The notes under the pieces were generated by a model. That model was not told the DNA's origin and ran no database searches. It saw nothing but the letters and a program-made list of their open reading frames with translations. The position numbers and the translations under genes were made by a program. From Chlorops oryzae (taxonomy: Eukaryota; Arthropoda; Insecta; Diptera; Chloropidae): 64,000 nucleotides of DNA. This document shows, piece after piece, positions 32,156 to 45,048 of the stretch. Each line of letters opens with the position of its first letter. The first letter of the stretch is position 1. The stretch is taken from NCBI GenBank assembly GCA_020466095.1, contig CM035807.1:65826296-65890295 (forward strand), in the 5' to 3' direction.

Positions 32156-34450
32156 TGGGAAAATTTTTTTAAAGCTTAGTAAATCATATTTTATTAGTGG
32201 ATCATCGAAAGTATTCACTGAATTAAACAAAAGGTAGAAGTTATTTTTTTGTTTAATTTTAATTTATTGTTTTAATTAATAAAGTATTGTTAACAAATAT
32301 TAACATACAGGGTGTTTCCTATAACGGTGTACATACGAAGGGTGGTGATAGAGGGGGTCAAGACGAACCAAAAATCGTATGGGAGGGGGGAGGGGGGGAG
32401 GGGGTCGCAAATGCACCCTTGAGGAGTTATAGGGCCTTAAAATTTTTAGGCAGTAAGTCGAGAAAAAAAATTCTCCCACGATAACGGTTCATCGTAGAAA
32501 AAAAACTGTTAAGCGGTTTGAAAGCCAATTCTATGGGCTTTTAGGCAAAATTAAATTAAGAAGGTAAGAATTTAAGCCATTGATGGTTAAATAAGCGGTC
32601 AAAGTCAAAAATTCTGAAAAAAATTCTATTTTTTTTACTTTGGGAGCCATTTTGGTATGAAAAAGGTCCTATTAACACATACTTTTCTAATTTTTTTCAA
32701 AATCCCCGATTAATTTACTTCAAATTTGTGGTACATATCATAGCTGTGAAGTAATGATTACTAATCGTAGTCATTAGTAATTTGATTACTTTTATCCAAA
32801 AGTTGAAGTAATTGATTAAGTACGATTCTTTTCTGTTTGGCCCAATAATCCAAGAATTTTTAATACAAATAATCAAATTGGAATCACGATTACTTGCGAT
32901 TACGAAAATATATAATTTTTTTTTGATTTTACTTCAGAAAAAATAGGTTTTTAAAACACACTCATAAATTTTTTGTTTAATCACTTGTATTCAGCATAGC
33001 AAATATGAAAAATCCTTTTTTGAAATAAGACGCAGAATTTACACCAAAAGAAAACAAAATTTTGGGGAAAGGGAATTTCGTTCCTCCAATATTTTGAAGA
33101 ATGTATGGCAATTTTTAAAGAAATGACATTGTCAAAAACAAAAGAGCGGCTATACGATAAAGTTTTCGAATTAAAAAATTTCGAACATATTTAAATTCCC
33201 GAGTTTTTATTTCAATTTCCCGGGGAAATGAATTCCCGGGAATCCAATCACACACCTGGAAGAAGAAACTTCGTTTTTTCTTAATTTCATGAAAATAAGG
33301 CGTGGAGCCAAGTTTCATTGTTCTACGAGCTCTCCTTATAATTGCTAACTAACTGTCGTGGAAAGTGTGAAAATCTTAGCAAACACGATAAGGACATCTT
33401 AATAGTAATTAGTTGTATTTTCCTAAGGGCCAGTAAATGAGTTACAGTTTAAACTGAATTTTTCTTAAACTTAAACGAAAATTTAATTTAAAGTTTAAAA
33501 TTAGTGTTTTTCAGAGCACATTAATGTGAAGTTTTACTAAACTACAGATTAAGCATAATGGGAAATATTTCGTTTTGATTTCCCAATGTTTTTAAAAAAT
33601 ATATTTTTTTGCGAGACAGTGACTGCTTATTTTCTAAATTAGGCTAAGGAAACTATTAAAGTAATATATAATGAAAGAATTCGTCCGTGTAACCTATGTA
33701 GGGGATTCCCCTAGCGGCGACAAATCACCGGCAACAAATTTGGTTTTATGGTGAGGGACGTTTGGGGATGTGGTATGGAAGCATTTTCCCTTCCCCGCTC
33801 CTCCCTCGCCATCAACAGAATATCTCTCCGGTGATTTGTCCCCTAACATGAACGGTGACTTAGGATTTTTTTTTTGCTCTTAAGAGGACTTTAGGGGAAT
33901 AATTTTTTATATAAATGTCAAACTGGTGTTCTTCTTTCTAAATTACTTAATTTTTTTTTTTTTTCATTGCGAATTCAAGGAGCATTTTAGAGAGAACCAC
34001 CAGGCAACACTGGAATTCTTGTGGTACATATTTCTAAAAACGAAAACTGAAAATGGCTGAGAAGAATTGAAGCTGCAATTTTTCCTCTCACCAACTTTAC
34101 CAAATTCGTCTTATTAGAGGTAAAATAAAAAAGTTCTTGCTCGCTTTCGTCTTCTTTGTAAGAAATCATATTTATGTAATTTTTCTGACAGTTATATCGA
34201 AATAAATTGGTTTTTTTCTAATCTTTAGTTTAAACGCTAAATTTCGTTCGTTTAAATTTATGAAAGTTTAAACCAAGGTGTATTCAATAAGGTGATAGCA
34301 GTTCTACAACAAATACAACCAAATGCCAAATATGTTGGTGTGAGTACAGAAATGTCAATATCAACTAATGTATACAAAAAACAAAATTGTAAACAAACTA
34401 CATATGTACGTGTCATTTAAGTCTGAGGTTTAAAAATAAAATCAACAAAA
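32156..34450. other. Intronic AT-rich stretch without recognised gene
   Basis: Notable pieces: an ACAGGGTGTTTCCTATAACG start at about 32308 with a long purine tract (ggaggggggagggggggagg); and 33700-33860, where GTGAGGGACGTTTGGGGATG and TGTGGTATGG match 50950-50985. An AAGGTGTATTCAATAAGGTG motif lies at 34276. Confidence 0.4.
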
Positions 34451-34608
34451 AACAAGTAAGGGTGTTATAGTCAGGCGAGCCAGACTGACATGCTCAAATA
34501 ATTTTTTATATCAAGAGGTGTTTAAGGCCATAAGGGGCCCCATACGCCGACTTATGTTAAATTTCTTTATGAAAATCGTCCCTTTGCCACGCCCACTTTT
34601 CCAATTTT
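34451..34608 (+). repeat. mini-me-like family A, 5' fragment (copy 2a)
   Basis: AACAAGTAAGGGTGTTATAG through GCCACGCCCACTTTTCCAAT, then an abrupt switch to an inverted copy. Confidence 0.7.
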
Positions 34609-35285
34609 TATACCCAACGCACTCTGAGTCGAGGGTATATTGCGTTTGTGTGATTGTGTGTAACACCCAGAACCAGTCGAGATAGACCATAAATATATAT
34701 AGAAATGATCAGCGTCACCAGGAGATTCGATTTAGTCATAACCGCCCGTATGTAAGTCAGTCTGTACACAGTTTTCTTATTGAGGGAGTTGAGCTATCTT
34801 GAAGAAATTTGGTATGCGTGCTCACAGGCACATGTAAGAACAAGTAAGAACAAGTTCGAGAATGGACCCGATCGGATCATTTTTAGGGGTACCTCCAGTA
34901 CTAGGGTCTGTTATCAATTTCACAAAAATTGTTCTACAACGGAGTTTTTCAAGATATTTTGATGTAATTTGACGTTTGAACATATTTAAAGACTATTAAT
35001 GTAATTTCCGAATGTTGGGAAAGTTGGCGTGGCAGAGGGACGTTTTTCGAAAATTGTCTCCTACGCCTGAAATTAAAATGGGACTTAAACGAAAGCTGGC
35101 CAGTATGTTTCCTTTGTAGCCATAAACATCCTCCCCAAAATTTCCATTTTCCCATTTTCTTGATTGGTCCATTATTAAGGGTACCTCCAGTACTAGGGTC
35201 CGTCACAAAAATCGCAAAACTGCCCCAAAATCGGACTTTTTCGAAATATTTCAATAAAACTTAGAACTTGAACGTATATTTATTT
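34609..35285 (-). repeat. mini-me-like family A, inverted copy (copy 2b)
   Basis: Begins TATACCCAACGCACTCTGAG and runs backwards through the GTCY-type region, ggtacctccagtactagggt (twice) and tatacg...; head-to-tail inverted against 34451-34608, making a chimeric element. Confidence 0.7.
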
Positions 35286-35623
35286 CTTCATTAAAATACG
35301 AAGCAGAAGTATCGTTGTGTGAGTTTCGCTGTTTTAAAAAGAAATTTTCTTATTTTGATACTTAGCATAATTTTAGGCATGAGAAATATAATATTTATAT
35401 TGAAAAAATATAATTTTTCAATGGCTTGAGTTTTGAGATATGTAGAAGTAATTGTTGAGTGATGGATTTGATCGGTTATTGGCAACTGTGTAATATCCCT
35501 GTGATCGTTGCTTTTTCACATAAAAATATGTTCGTTTGTGGTTTTATATTACAATATCAGGGATAATAAAAACGTGCATGTATATTAGGTGGATCGTTTT
35601 GTTCGTAGAAAAATAAATTATAA

Positions 35624-36643
35624 TTTCCCTAGCAACAAAAAGTTATGCGATTTTTTTCAGAAGGAATGCCCAGGGAACCATAGGTCAAAACCGAATTTTT
35701 TTCTTGCGCTTTTTCAAAAGATCCGTCTTAAATATGCCTAAAACTACGCTACTTTGTACAGAAAAAATGAAATTACCTACCCTGCACTACTATGGATTGA
35801 CCCAAGTGTAGCCTTCGGTCAGTCCTTCATGTTACCAGTAATAGTCCCCTCATAATTCCACTTCTTATGTATTCAACTGATCTTTTTAACATGGGCCTGT
35901 CATTGGAGAGGGACTAGTCCGCAAAACGGCAGACAGTAGATCAGTTTTTTTTTTAGATCAATTGTCGTAATTTTGTCTGGTTTTAGGATAGTCAAATAAG
36001 GAAAATAAAAAAGCAATTTTTTATATATATTCTAAGTTGATGAAAGTGTCATTTACAGATTACCATTAAACCAACCAGTTTATTATCGACCGCCAGCTAG
36101 CCGAAATCGATGGAGCGAATTGCCATAATATAACCGGTAGGATTTAGACCAGTCAAAGGCCAGTCCTTCTTAGGAAATTGACCGGCTCATTTTTGCAGGG
36201 TAGTCAAAAATATTTTTAAATATAATATGCCTATTCACAAGTGCAAAAGTGGAAGACTTTTCAATACAAGTTGTTGTTGGAAGCTTAACTAAATTTTTAC
36301 ACTTGTACACTTTTGCAACGATACCGAGGTATCGTGAATAGGGATTCTAAGCATAATTTTAGGCATGAGAAATATATAAATTTTAGCTTGGAGAATTAAT
36401 ATTAATAAGGAAAATATAGATTTTTTTCAATGGCTTCGGTTTTGAGAGATGTAGAAGCGATGTGTTTTTTTTTTTTTTTTTGTTTTTCGAGGTGTTCTCA
36501 CCAGCAATAACGACTAAAATAAGTCGAATATAGCATGAAAAACCTTTGTTTGCAAAAGCGCAAGGTTAAAATTCACATTTGACCTATGGTTTCTTCGGCA
36601 TAATTAATATAATGGGCCATAGAATAATGTTCAGCTAGGGAAA
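35624..36643. repeat. Putative foldback element with TTTCCCTAGC ends
   Basis: Inverted ends TTTCCCTAGCAACA and TTTCCCTAGCTGAACA (reverse complement). Further in, GAAACCATAGGTCAAA and TTGCGCTTTT(G/T)C also match inverted. A 90-bp direct repeat (AGCATAATTTTAGGCATGAG ... TTTTGAGA(T/G)ATGTAGAAG) occurs at about 35363 and 36352, one copy outside and one inside, so the history is mixed. Confidence 0.5.
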
Positions 36644-37110
36644 TATGGGGCTAGAAAATCGATCCACTTTAATGTTTATGCCTTTTGTTTTACATATTTT
36701 ACATACGTTTTTAAGCAGTCGCGGTTTTGGCCACGAGAAATCCAGCTCCACCATTAGTTTTTTAAGTTACAAAGAGGCTTTGATTTCAAAAGAAAAAATT
36801 TTTTTTATCTCCAGTTTTTGGCACACATATTTATGTTTGCTTTGAAAATTCTTCGCTATCAAAATCTACCCGAGGATTTCTTAAAAATTTTTTCTCTTAA
36901 AAATTTTGCATTTAGAAACTGACTATTAACCTTTAAATAACGTTAATCATTCATAAGTAGTTTTTGAAGAATACCGTGATTTCAACTCAAAGAATTAATG
37001 ATGCAAGTCGATCCCTCGTGGCCCTAATAGAGAAAATCGTTTATTGCAAGCTTATTTTATTTTTGGACTGCCACAGCATTAAAATTTTATATCAAAGTAA
37101 CGCAGCATTA
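36644..37110. other. Non-coding spacer
   Basis: Nothing recognised. A 66-codon open stretch at 36645-36845 lacks any motif. Confidence 0.4.
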
Positions 37111-37965
37111 AACAAGTAAGGGTGCTATAGTCAGGCGAGCCTGACAAAAGAATACCCGACACAGACACTCATGTTCAAATAGTTTTTCATATCAAGAGTT
37201 ATTTAAGGCAATAAGGGGCATATACCGACTTTTGTTAAATTTATTTATGAAAATCGCCCTTTTGCCACGCCCACTTTTCGAATTTTCATTTAATTATAAT
37301 CGGAGGCTTAAATATACGCTCAAAATTTAAGTTTCATTAAAATATTTCGAAAAAGTCAGATTTTGAGGCAGTTTTGGGATTTTTGTGGAAGACCCTAGTA
37401 CTGGAGGTACCCTTAAAAATGGACCGATCAAGGAAACTTTTTGGAAGGATGTTTGAGGCTACAAAGGAAGCATAAGTGCCAAATTTCGTTCCACTCCTAT
37501 TTGAATTTCGGGTGTAAGAGACAATGTTCGAAAAACGCCCTTCTGCCACGCCCAATTTTCAATTTTTTGAATTCATATTTCTTGCCTTTAAATATGATCA
37601 AACACCAAATTTCATCAAAATATCTTGAAAAACTTCGATTTTAGAGCAGTTTTTGTGATTTTCGTAACAGACCCTAGTACTGGAGGTACCCCTAAAAATG
37701 GTCCGATCGGGTCGTGTTCTTATTCAAGTCCCTGTGAGTACGCATACCAAATTTTGTCAAGATAGCTCAACTCCTTCGATAAAATAACTGTATACAGACA
37801 GACGGACAGAAGGACAGACGGACATGTCTAAATCGAATCTCCTGGTGACGCTGATAATTTCTATATATGTACATTTTGTATGGTCTATCTCGACTGGTTC
37901 TGGGTGTTACACACAACCAAACAAACGCAATATACCCTCGACACAGAGTGTGTCGGGTATAAAAA
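37111..37965 (+). repeat. mini-me-like family A, copy 3 (full length)
   Basis: AACAAGTAAGGGTGCTATAG to GTGTGTCGGGTATAAAAA. Includes the proto-microsatellite cagacagacggacagaagga at about 37796 and two GGTACC(C)CTAAAAATGG(T/A)CCGATC boxes. Confidence 0.8.
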
Positions 37966-38777
37966 GAAATAAACAAAATAACGTAAAAAGTAAATTACCA
38001 TCTCAATAACTTTGCGTTTTCGATCGCACTTCATAATAGCAGCATGGAAACCGGATTTTCACTTTACTTTTTTTTACAGCTAGTACAATGAAAATAATGC
38101 GAATACTAAAGTTTTAACTTGAGGATAACGAGTTTCTTTATTGCGGCGTTTGGAGTGTCACCAAAGGATTTGTGCTGCAAGTGCTGCAAGGCATTTCTAA
38201 ATCCAAGACATCTGGTACATTGTTGCAATCATTTCAGTAAGAGTTATTTTTCATGCTTGCTTTGGAAGTCGCTTTGGTTTTATTAATTTATTAAAATATT
38301 TTTCCGGTTTGTTTAAGGCTTATTTGTTTTAAGTATATTTTTGCTTTCTTATACTCCTCTTCAAAGATTCTTTGACCATAATATTCAGTTTCTTGGATTA
38401 AATGCGTATAACTTTATTACAAACAAGAAAAAAAAAAAATACACAAAAAAAAATATATATATATAAATAACGTTCACACATGCGGCTTTTATGTTGTATG
38501 CTACACGAAACACACTACTTAAATGAGTGCCATACAGAACGGTTCCAGTTCGACGACGATCGGCAGGATGTGCATTGCAACGGGGGTTGTAATTATTTTA
38601 GATGAAGTAGATAAAAGGACAAAAAATATTTAACTAAAGGAATGCAGGCATACGAAGAGGATATAGTGGCAGGACATGATGGTATTTAAGGTGTGAGCAA
38701 GACATTTCATGGGTCGCGTTCTTCTCTCCCTTCATCGCATAGATAATATTACAAAAATAAGTAAAAGAATCTTGAAA
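37966..38777. other. Intronic spacer
   Basis: No gene seen. (at)n tract with poly-A near 38435-38470. Confidence 0.4.
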
Positions 38778-39606
38778 AACAAGTAAGGGTGTTATAGTCA
38801 GGCGAGCCTGACAATAGAATACCCGACACAGACACACATGTTGAAATAATTTTTAATATCAAGGTGTTCAAGGCCATAAGGGGCCCCATATACCGACTTT
38901 TGTTAAATTTCTTTATGAAAAACGCCCCTTTGCCACGCCCACTTTTCCAATTTTTTTCGAATCCGAGGTTTAATATACGCTCAAATTCTAAACTTCATTG
39001 AAATATTTCGAAAAAGTCCGATTTTGAGGCAGTTTTGGGATTTATGTGACAGACCCTAGTACTGGAGGTACCCTTAATAATGGACCGATCAAGGAATTTT
39101 TTTGGAAGAATGTTTATGGCTACAAAGGAAGCATAGGTGCCAAATTTCGTTCAAGTTCCATTTGAATAACGGGTGTAGGAGACAATTTCCGAAAAACGCC
39201 CTTCTGCCACGCCCACTTTTCCAATTTTTGGAAATCATATTACATGCTTTTAAACATGTTCAAATATCAAATTTCATCAAAATATCTTGAAAAACTTCGA
39301 TTTTAGAGAAGTTTTGTGATTTTCGTAACAGTCCCTAGTACTGGTGGTACCCCTAAAAATGGTCCGATCGGGTCGTGTTCTTATTCAAGTCCCTGTGAGT
39401 ACGCATACCAAATTTTGTCAAGATAGCTCAACTCCTTCGATAAGAAAATTGTATACAGCCAGACGGACGGACATGACTAAATCGAATCTCCTGGTGACGC
39501 TGATCATTTCTATATATATTTTGTATGGTCTATCTCGACTGGTTCTGGGTGTTACACACAACCACACAAACGCAATACACCCTCGACACAGAGAGTGTCG
39601 GTATAA
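38778..39606 (+). repeat. mini-me-like family A, copy 4 (full length)
   Basis: Colinear with copies 1 and 3 from AACAAGTAAGGGTG to GTGTCGGTATAAA. The proto-microsatellite is short here (cagccagacggacggacatg). Confidence 0.8.
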
Positions 39607-39915
39607 AAATGAATTACTTCAGTTATAACTTATAAATGTAAATTCTCAGAATGCTGTCGATTCTGATTAACCGGTTTTTACATAACGTAATAATGGTCAA
39701 AAATTAAGCGAAATGTGCCAAGAGCGATTGTCGTTCAAGAATGTTTTTAAACCGAAAATAGGAAGATTGTGAGCACCCAGGTGCCAATAAGAGAAAAATG
39801 AAAAAATAACTTTTTTCAAACATATCGTTAAAATTTTTGAAATATTCTAGGGCATCTCTTCGCAGGACTTCGCCCCTTCTGAAAACAACGGCTATCGCTT
39901 AAAAAATATCACTAA

Positions 39916-40326
39916 GGTTGAAAACACACCAAAGCCAACAAAACGTTTTTTTGACGTACAGCAAAAAACACTTTTCGATATAACCCACACCAACGCCAAC
40001 AAATTTGTCGAGCTCAAACAAAATCCAAGCCAACAGCTTTCTGCATGCTTTTTTGTCGAAGCTTCTGTTTTGCTCGTGTCGTTTTCAGTGTGCGTTGCGC
40101 CGTAAGCTTACATGAGATTATCGACGTCGACAAGCGTTCGCAACGTTTTGTCGAGTTCGGTGTGGGTTAGCTGTATGGAGTGCCATATATGAACGGCGTT
40201 CGAACAAATGCGTTGACCAACAAAATGTTGTGTCGTGCTCCGTGTGTGTTGCTAGATAAGAAGCAATATACTTTTGTCGAATTCGACATGAAACAACGTT
40301 TTGTTGGCTTTGGTGTGTTTTCAACC
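39916..40326. mobile_element. 411-bp Harbinger-type MITE
   Basis: Inverted ends GGTTGAAAACACACCAAAGC on both sides (31 of 31 bases through CCAACAAAACG), flanked by TAA at 39913-39915 and 40327-40329. The near-perfect termini suggest a young insertion. Contains CGACAAA-type internal repeats. Non-coding. Confidence 0.85.
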
Positions 40327-40512
40327 TAAGGGTAGTAAAATTCGAGTACCCGCAGGCGACAGTATCACTGCATTAGTATTAGTGCGGAAGCATTGGTGTT
40401 ATTTATCACATCCAGGTACGGAGAGAAATAGAGAAACACTTCCTAAATTAAGACGTTTTAAAAATTATCAAAGTTATCAAAATCTTTTCGTTACTCATAA
40501 GCTTTCCACTAA

Positions 40513-41300
40513 TTATACCCAGCGTAAGCGGGGTATATTAGTTTTGTGCAAATCTTGTAACAGGGAGAATTAAGCTCCGGAGATTTAGAAAAATATATAT
40601 AGAAATGATCAGGATCAAAAACTTAATCGATTTAGACATGTCCGTCTGTCCGTCTGACCGTCTGTCCGTCCGTCCGTGGTCGGATCTCCTCCGAAACGGC
40701 TGAACCAATGAAGTCGAAATTTGGCACACATGTATATCGGGGTCCGAGTATGATCCTAAGTAAAAATGGGAGACATCTGCCCACTGCCACGCCCACAAAT
40801 GAATTTATTGTGTTTTCAATAAAATGCTTGTAACTTGCGAACCACTCAACACATTCCATTGATATTTGGTGTGCTGGTAAACTACGAAAAGGGACATATC
40901 CTGGCAAAAAATGGACGCCGCCCTCCTCGAGCCACGCCCACAAATAAGCCCAAAAATAAGGGCTTATCGTAACTTGTGAAGTAAAAGGCGTAGAAGCTTC
41001 AAATTCGCAGCATAGGTTGACCAAGGCAAATGAAAGGTGTAGGAACAAAAATTTATGAAGCCCGCCCACTGCCACTCCCACAAATAGAGAATTTTCATAA
41101 CTTCCGAAGTAAAAGGCGTAGAAGCTTCAAATTCGCAACATAGGTTCACCAAGGCGAATGAAAGGTGTAGGAAAAAATTTTTTGTGGCCCGCCCACTGCC
41201 ACGCCCACAAATAGAGAAGCAAAACATAGTGCGCTCATAATGTCGGGACGCTGGGCATTTCAAAGTCGGGCTTGACCGACTTTAGCTTTCTTACTTGTTT
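40513..41300 (+). repeat. mini-me-like family B, copy 1
   Basis: Starts TTATACCCAGCGTAAGCGGG, contains the GTCY tract gtccgtctgtccgtctgacc at about 40639, then about three roughly 110-bp tandem units each with GAAGCTTCAAATTCGCA, GGTTGACCAAGGC(A/G)AATG and GCCACGCCCACAAAT. Ends GACTTTAGCTTTCTTACTTG. The 3' terminus TTACTTGTTT is also the (inverted) start of family A. Confidence 0.8.
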
Positions 41301-41616
41301 TATTATTGTATGAGATAAGTCAAATGATTTTAATTATACGGAAACATACTAGAGTCCGACCGAAGGTGAAGTTTTTGGCCGAAGCCGAACTTCGGCCATT
41401 GGCTTAAACTTCGGCCGAAGACCGAAGAGCGAAGCCGAAGATTTAAATAAAAAATAAACAACAATTACAAAACTATTTTAATTTTTTGTTTTTTGTTTGT
41501 TTTAATTTAAAGAAAAGTCAGTCCATTTTTAGTGTTTTAGTAAATAAAAACAAAATCACAATTGTCGTTAACAATTAAATAAAAAAAACTTGAACAAACT
41601 TTTTTGCTTAAGATGA

Positions 41617-41787
41617 TTCCCCACTTGGCGAGTAAAGCGCTTCTACTTCCTGATGAAGCAAGTTTGATTTTGCTCTAAAACTTTCTATCAAAAACAATTT
41701 TGCTTCCTTAAAATGCTTTTTGACCAACCACACTTGGCAAGCGAAAGCAATTTACTTGTTAAAAGTTCTTTACTTGCCAAGTGGGGA
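41617..41787. repeat. Small inverted-repeat element nested in the hAT
   Basis: Ends TTCCCCACTTGGCGAGTAAA and TTCCCCACTTGGCAAGTAAA (reverse complement) with inner AGCAA(G/A)TTTGATTTTGC-like text. 171 bp, non-coding. Confidence 0.65.
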
Positions 41788-41840
41788 AGCACCTTTAGTA
41801 CTCAAAATCAAGTAGTCTTATATTATAGTTAAGAATATAT

Positions 41841-42400
41841 GGGTCATTCCACGAACAATTGTACCCAACAAGAACGGATTCGATCGAAATATATTTTTTT
41901 TTCTATTCTTTTCAAATATTATTCGACCCATATTTTTTTTTTTTTTTTTTTTTTTTATCCATATTTTGGGAGTTATGGGGTTTTGCAATTTTGAGAAAAC
42001 AAAAATTTGCTTTTTCTGAAATGAAAATTTCAAAGAAACGGCTTATCAGAGAAAATTAATGTTCATACAATGAGACAAAGAATCGTTTACGCTGGAAATG
42101 TAGCAGTTAAAAAATTTAAAAAAATTGTTTTTAATACAATACTTTTATAGTTTCTTTAAACAATTGCTATTATTCGCAAATTGGATTTGTTTTATTTTAT
42201 TTTTCTTTGAAATTTTCATTTCAGAAAAAGCAAAATTTTGTTTTCTCAGTATTTCAAATCCCCATAACTCCCAAAATATGGATCCAAAAAAAAAAAAAAA
42301 AAAAAAAATGGGTCGAATAATATTTGATAAAGAATAGAAAAAAAATATATTTCGATCGAATCCGTTCTTGGGAGGGGAACAAATGTTCGTGGAATGACCC
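41841..42400. repeat. Large palindromic (foldback) MITE nested in the hAT
   Basis: Ends GGGTCATTCCACGAACAATT and GGGTCATTCCACGAACATTT (reverse complement), with arms of about 200 bp including GAACGGATTCGATCGAAATA and TCCATATTTTGGGAGTTATG on both strands. Flanked by ATATAT on both sides. The poly-T/poly-A runs at 41932 and 42287 are the mirror partners. Confidence 0.8.
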
Positions 42401-42741
42401 ATATATTGAATGTATAAAATGTATGCGCAATCATGCAGTCGAACATGTATTCATACCAGCAATGTTAGTTTTTTACTGCTGAAAATATAGGGATTTTTAC
42501 TGTACTTATAATTGGCTAACGTAGTTACAAATCTTTCGATTGAAAAGTGAAGTATGTGGCAATTTACATAGCGAACTCTGTTCCTCATACCAAAAGAAAA
42601 ATGAAACCTTTTTTAGAACTGTCGAACATGTGTGCCGCTATAGGGCGCTATTTAAGAAAAAATTATATTTGCCGAAGGTCATTTTTAGGCCGAATGTTTG
42701 GCAAACCGAAGCCAAACCCTCGGTCGGACTCTAAAACGTAC

Positions 42742-44590
42742 GTAATATCTTAAAACAGATGGGGTGCTTAGAGAACGATGCGACGGATGAGAAAATTCTC
42801 ATCTTTAGAAAATTTGCAAGAACAATTGAAAAACCCGATTTTTTTGCAGCGTGAGTTCAACATCACTGTAGATAAAATTCAAAACTCCAAACTACCCTTG
42901 TTTTTGTGTATACCAGCGAAATCATGATATGATCAGGCACCTTACAGATGCCCAGACTTGCATGCTTCTCTATGCTCGGGCATATGTTATTGATATAACA
43001 CGCATGGAATTGTGTGGAAATTTTTTATTCCTTCTCCTGTCCTTCTTTCTACATTTATTCTTGTTCTCCTTTCGTATCACATTTATTAATTTCGTTTAAA
43101 AATCTAAAGCAGATAAACTTACAATGTGAAACACCTTGGTGGCAAATCAATATCTTCAGCAGCTGTAGCTTATCTGAAAATGCTTTGTGAAATTTTTTCT
43201 CGCAGCTCACGATGATTACCCAATGGTGTAGCATTGCATTGAAATCGATTTACCATGTTATCTTGCAAATTTCTTGGCAAATGAAAAAATCATTGACTTT
43301 CTTTTATGCTATGGTTGGTATTGCCCATTTTTATGAAATATTTTTCCGTACGACTAACAGAGCTACGAGATGTCTTTTTTAAATATTTCGCTTTTTTTTC
43401 TCTTTAATCTAAAACGATAGCAAAATTGCCATCGGAAAGTGTTTAGATTTTAAGTGGTTGTTTTATAATCTAAATATGTATATTTTGTCAGTGTTATCTT
43501 GTCATAATTGGAATTTCCGTAACAAATTAACTGAAAGCATTTTTCAGGCTGGCAGCTGCCTCTTTATTATACTACTACTATAAGCCCTAAAATAAATCAC
43601 ATTTAATCTCACAAAGTCTAATTTGTGAACAAATCAATCAGTCTTTTAAAAACATCAATATCAAGTTAAGTGAACGAATCTGAATTGTCAATTACGTTAT
43701 CCTCAAGGCGCATTTAACAAGGTGGTGGATGGTAATATCAATTTTTTTTTTCTCCGTTCTGAAACTTAACTTCAATCGACATACATATATGAAATTTTTT
43801 TAATTTTTAGTTTCTTTGCAACAACAAAGCAATGTGTTTGTTTTAGATTTGATTTTCTTGTTGTAATATTGATATCACCTTGTTAAAACACATTGGTTCT
43901 CCTATAGAATCTAAGGACCTTAAAAAATATTTTACAAGGAAACGAGCGGCACTTTTATCAAATGCCATTCTACATTACCAATTTCTTGGAGACTGCCAAA
44001 AGCATGTATGTGTGTATGGATGTACATATATTATTTCTTCTATAAAACAGCAGATGATGCAACCAAATGCCGCCAATTCAATCAAAAATTCGGAGCGAGC
44101 AAAGGAAAGTATTTGTCATTTTAAGTCTTTGTTTGTTGCTCACCGGAATATCCCAGCGTTTATCCGTACGTTACGCATGCGCTTCTGCAGGGACATACGA
44201 ATAGGGTTCTCAGACGACTCGTTATTCTTATACAATTCAATTGTGTGAAAATATAAACACCCTTTTTCTGCTGCTTTGCCTTCTGCTGTATAAAATGAAT
44301 AGTAAAAAAAAACAACTGTTTGATGTGAAGTTAATTTTTCCTTGCAGACAGCGTTAACAGTACGAAACCATCTTCAGCGTTAAGAAAAGGAAAATTTTAC
44401 TTTTTCAACGTCGTTTTAATTTAATCTACATAAAGCGACAAAAAAATTAGGGATATTTTTTTGGTGTGGACGGAACGACCGGAGAAGAGAGATGAATATT
44501 TGTCTCTCTTCTCTGGCGCACTTACGAGACGTACTTATTCATCGATTGACTGAGTTCACTCAACAAAAATATAAGGATAATAGTGCTCAT
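42742..44590. other. Intronic stretch without a supported gene
   Basis: Contains an inverted pair around 43716-43890 (AACAAGGTGGTGGATGGTAA / TTAACAAGGTGATATCAATA) like a small MITE, and an open stretch at 43880-44248 (121 codons) with no recognisable motif. Nothing else seen. Confidence 0.4.
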
Positions 44591-45048
44591 TAGAGTGGGT
44601 CAATTTGTATGGACGAAAAAAACTTGATAGGGAGTATATCAAAATCGTAATCTACGGAAAATTCTAAGCAACTTTACCGAAGAAACTATAGGTCCAAAAC
44701 CAAAACTGACCTCCCGCTTTTCGATCCAAAGTTTTTCTTAAGAATTTGAATGTATTGGGTATACATATTCAAAATTCGAAATTTTTTGAAGTAGAAAAAT
44801 TTGAATTGGGAAAAAAATGCAGCATATTATTAGGCTGTTTTTAAAAAGCCAATTTCAAGACATTTATTTAAATTGTGAATATCACAGATTGGTCTGCAAA
44901 TCTATTTTGCTGTCCAAAACTTTAGATCGAAAATCGGGAGGTCAGTTTTGGTTTTAGACCTATAGTTTCTTCGGTAAAGTTGCTTAGAATTTTCCGTAGA
45001 TTACGACTTTGATATACTCCCTATCGATGAAAAAATTGACCCACTCTA
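44591..45048. mobile_element. Palindromic hAT-type MITE with 8-bp duplication
   Basis: Ends TAGAGTGGGTCAATTTGTAT and TAGAGTGGGTCAATTTTTTC (reverse complement), flanked by GTGCTCAT (44583-44590) and GTGCTTAT (45049-45056). Arms of about 150 bp are almost perfect (e.g. GATAGGGAGTATATCAAA, CTAAGCAACTTTACCGAAGA, AAAACTGACCTCCCG). Transcription would give a long hairpin. Confidence 0.85.

Larger units (their letters stand above)
41350..42733. mobile_element. hAT non-autonomous element with 8-bp target duplication
   Basis: Inverted ends TAGAGTCCGACCGAAGG and TAGAGTCCGACCGAGGG (reverse complement), flanked by AAACATAC (41342-41349) and AAACGTAC (42734-42741). Subterminal ccgaag/cttcgg motifs are dense at the left. 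It contains two nested elements (41617-41787 and 41841-42400). No transposase. Confidence 0.8.

Noticed and set aside
40118..40324. Repetitive peptide (HTEHDTTFCWS, HRTRQNV) as a protein
   Set aside because: Reads the internal repeats of a Harbinger-type MITE with defined ends.
40538..41263. Several 70-150 codon frames in family B repeat as genes
   Set aside because: They come from tandem nucleotide units and recur in the other copy with frameshifts.
43880..44248. 122-codon open stretch as a host exon
   Set aside because: No recognised family or clear splice sites; could be an unknown exon but unsupported.
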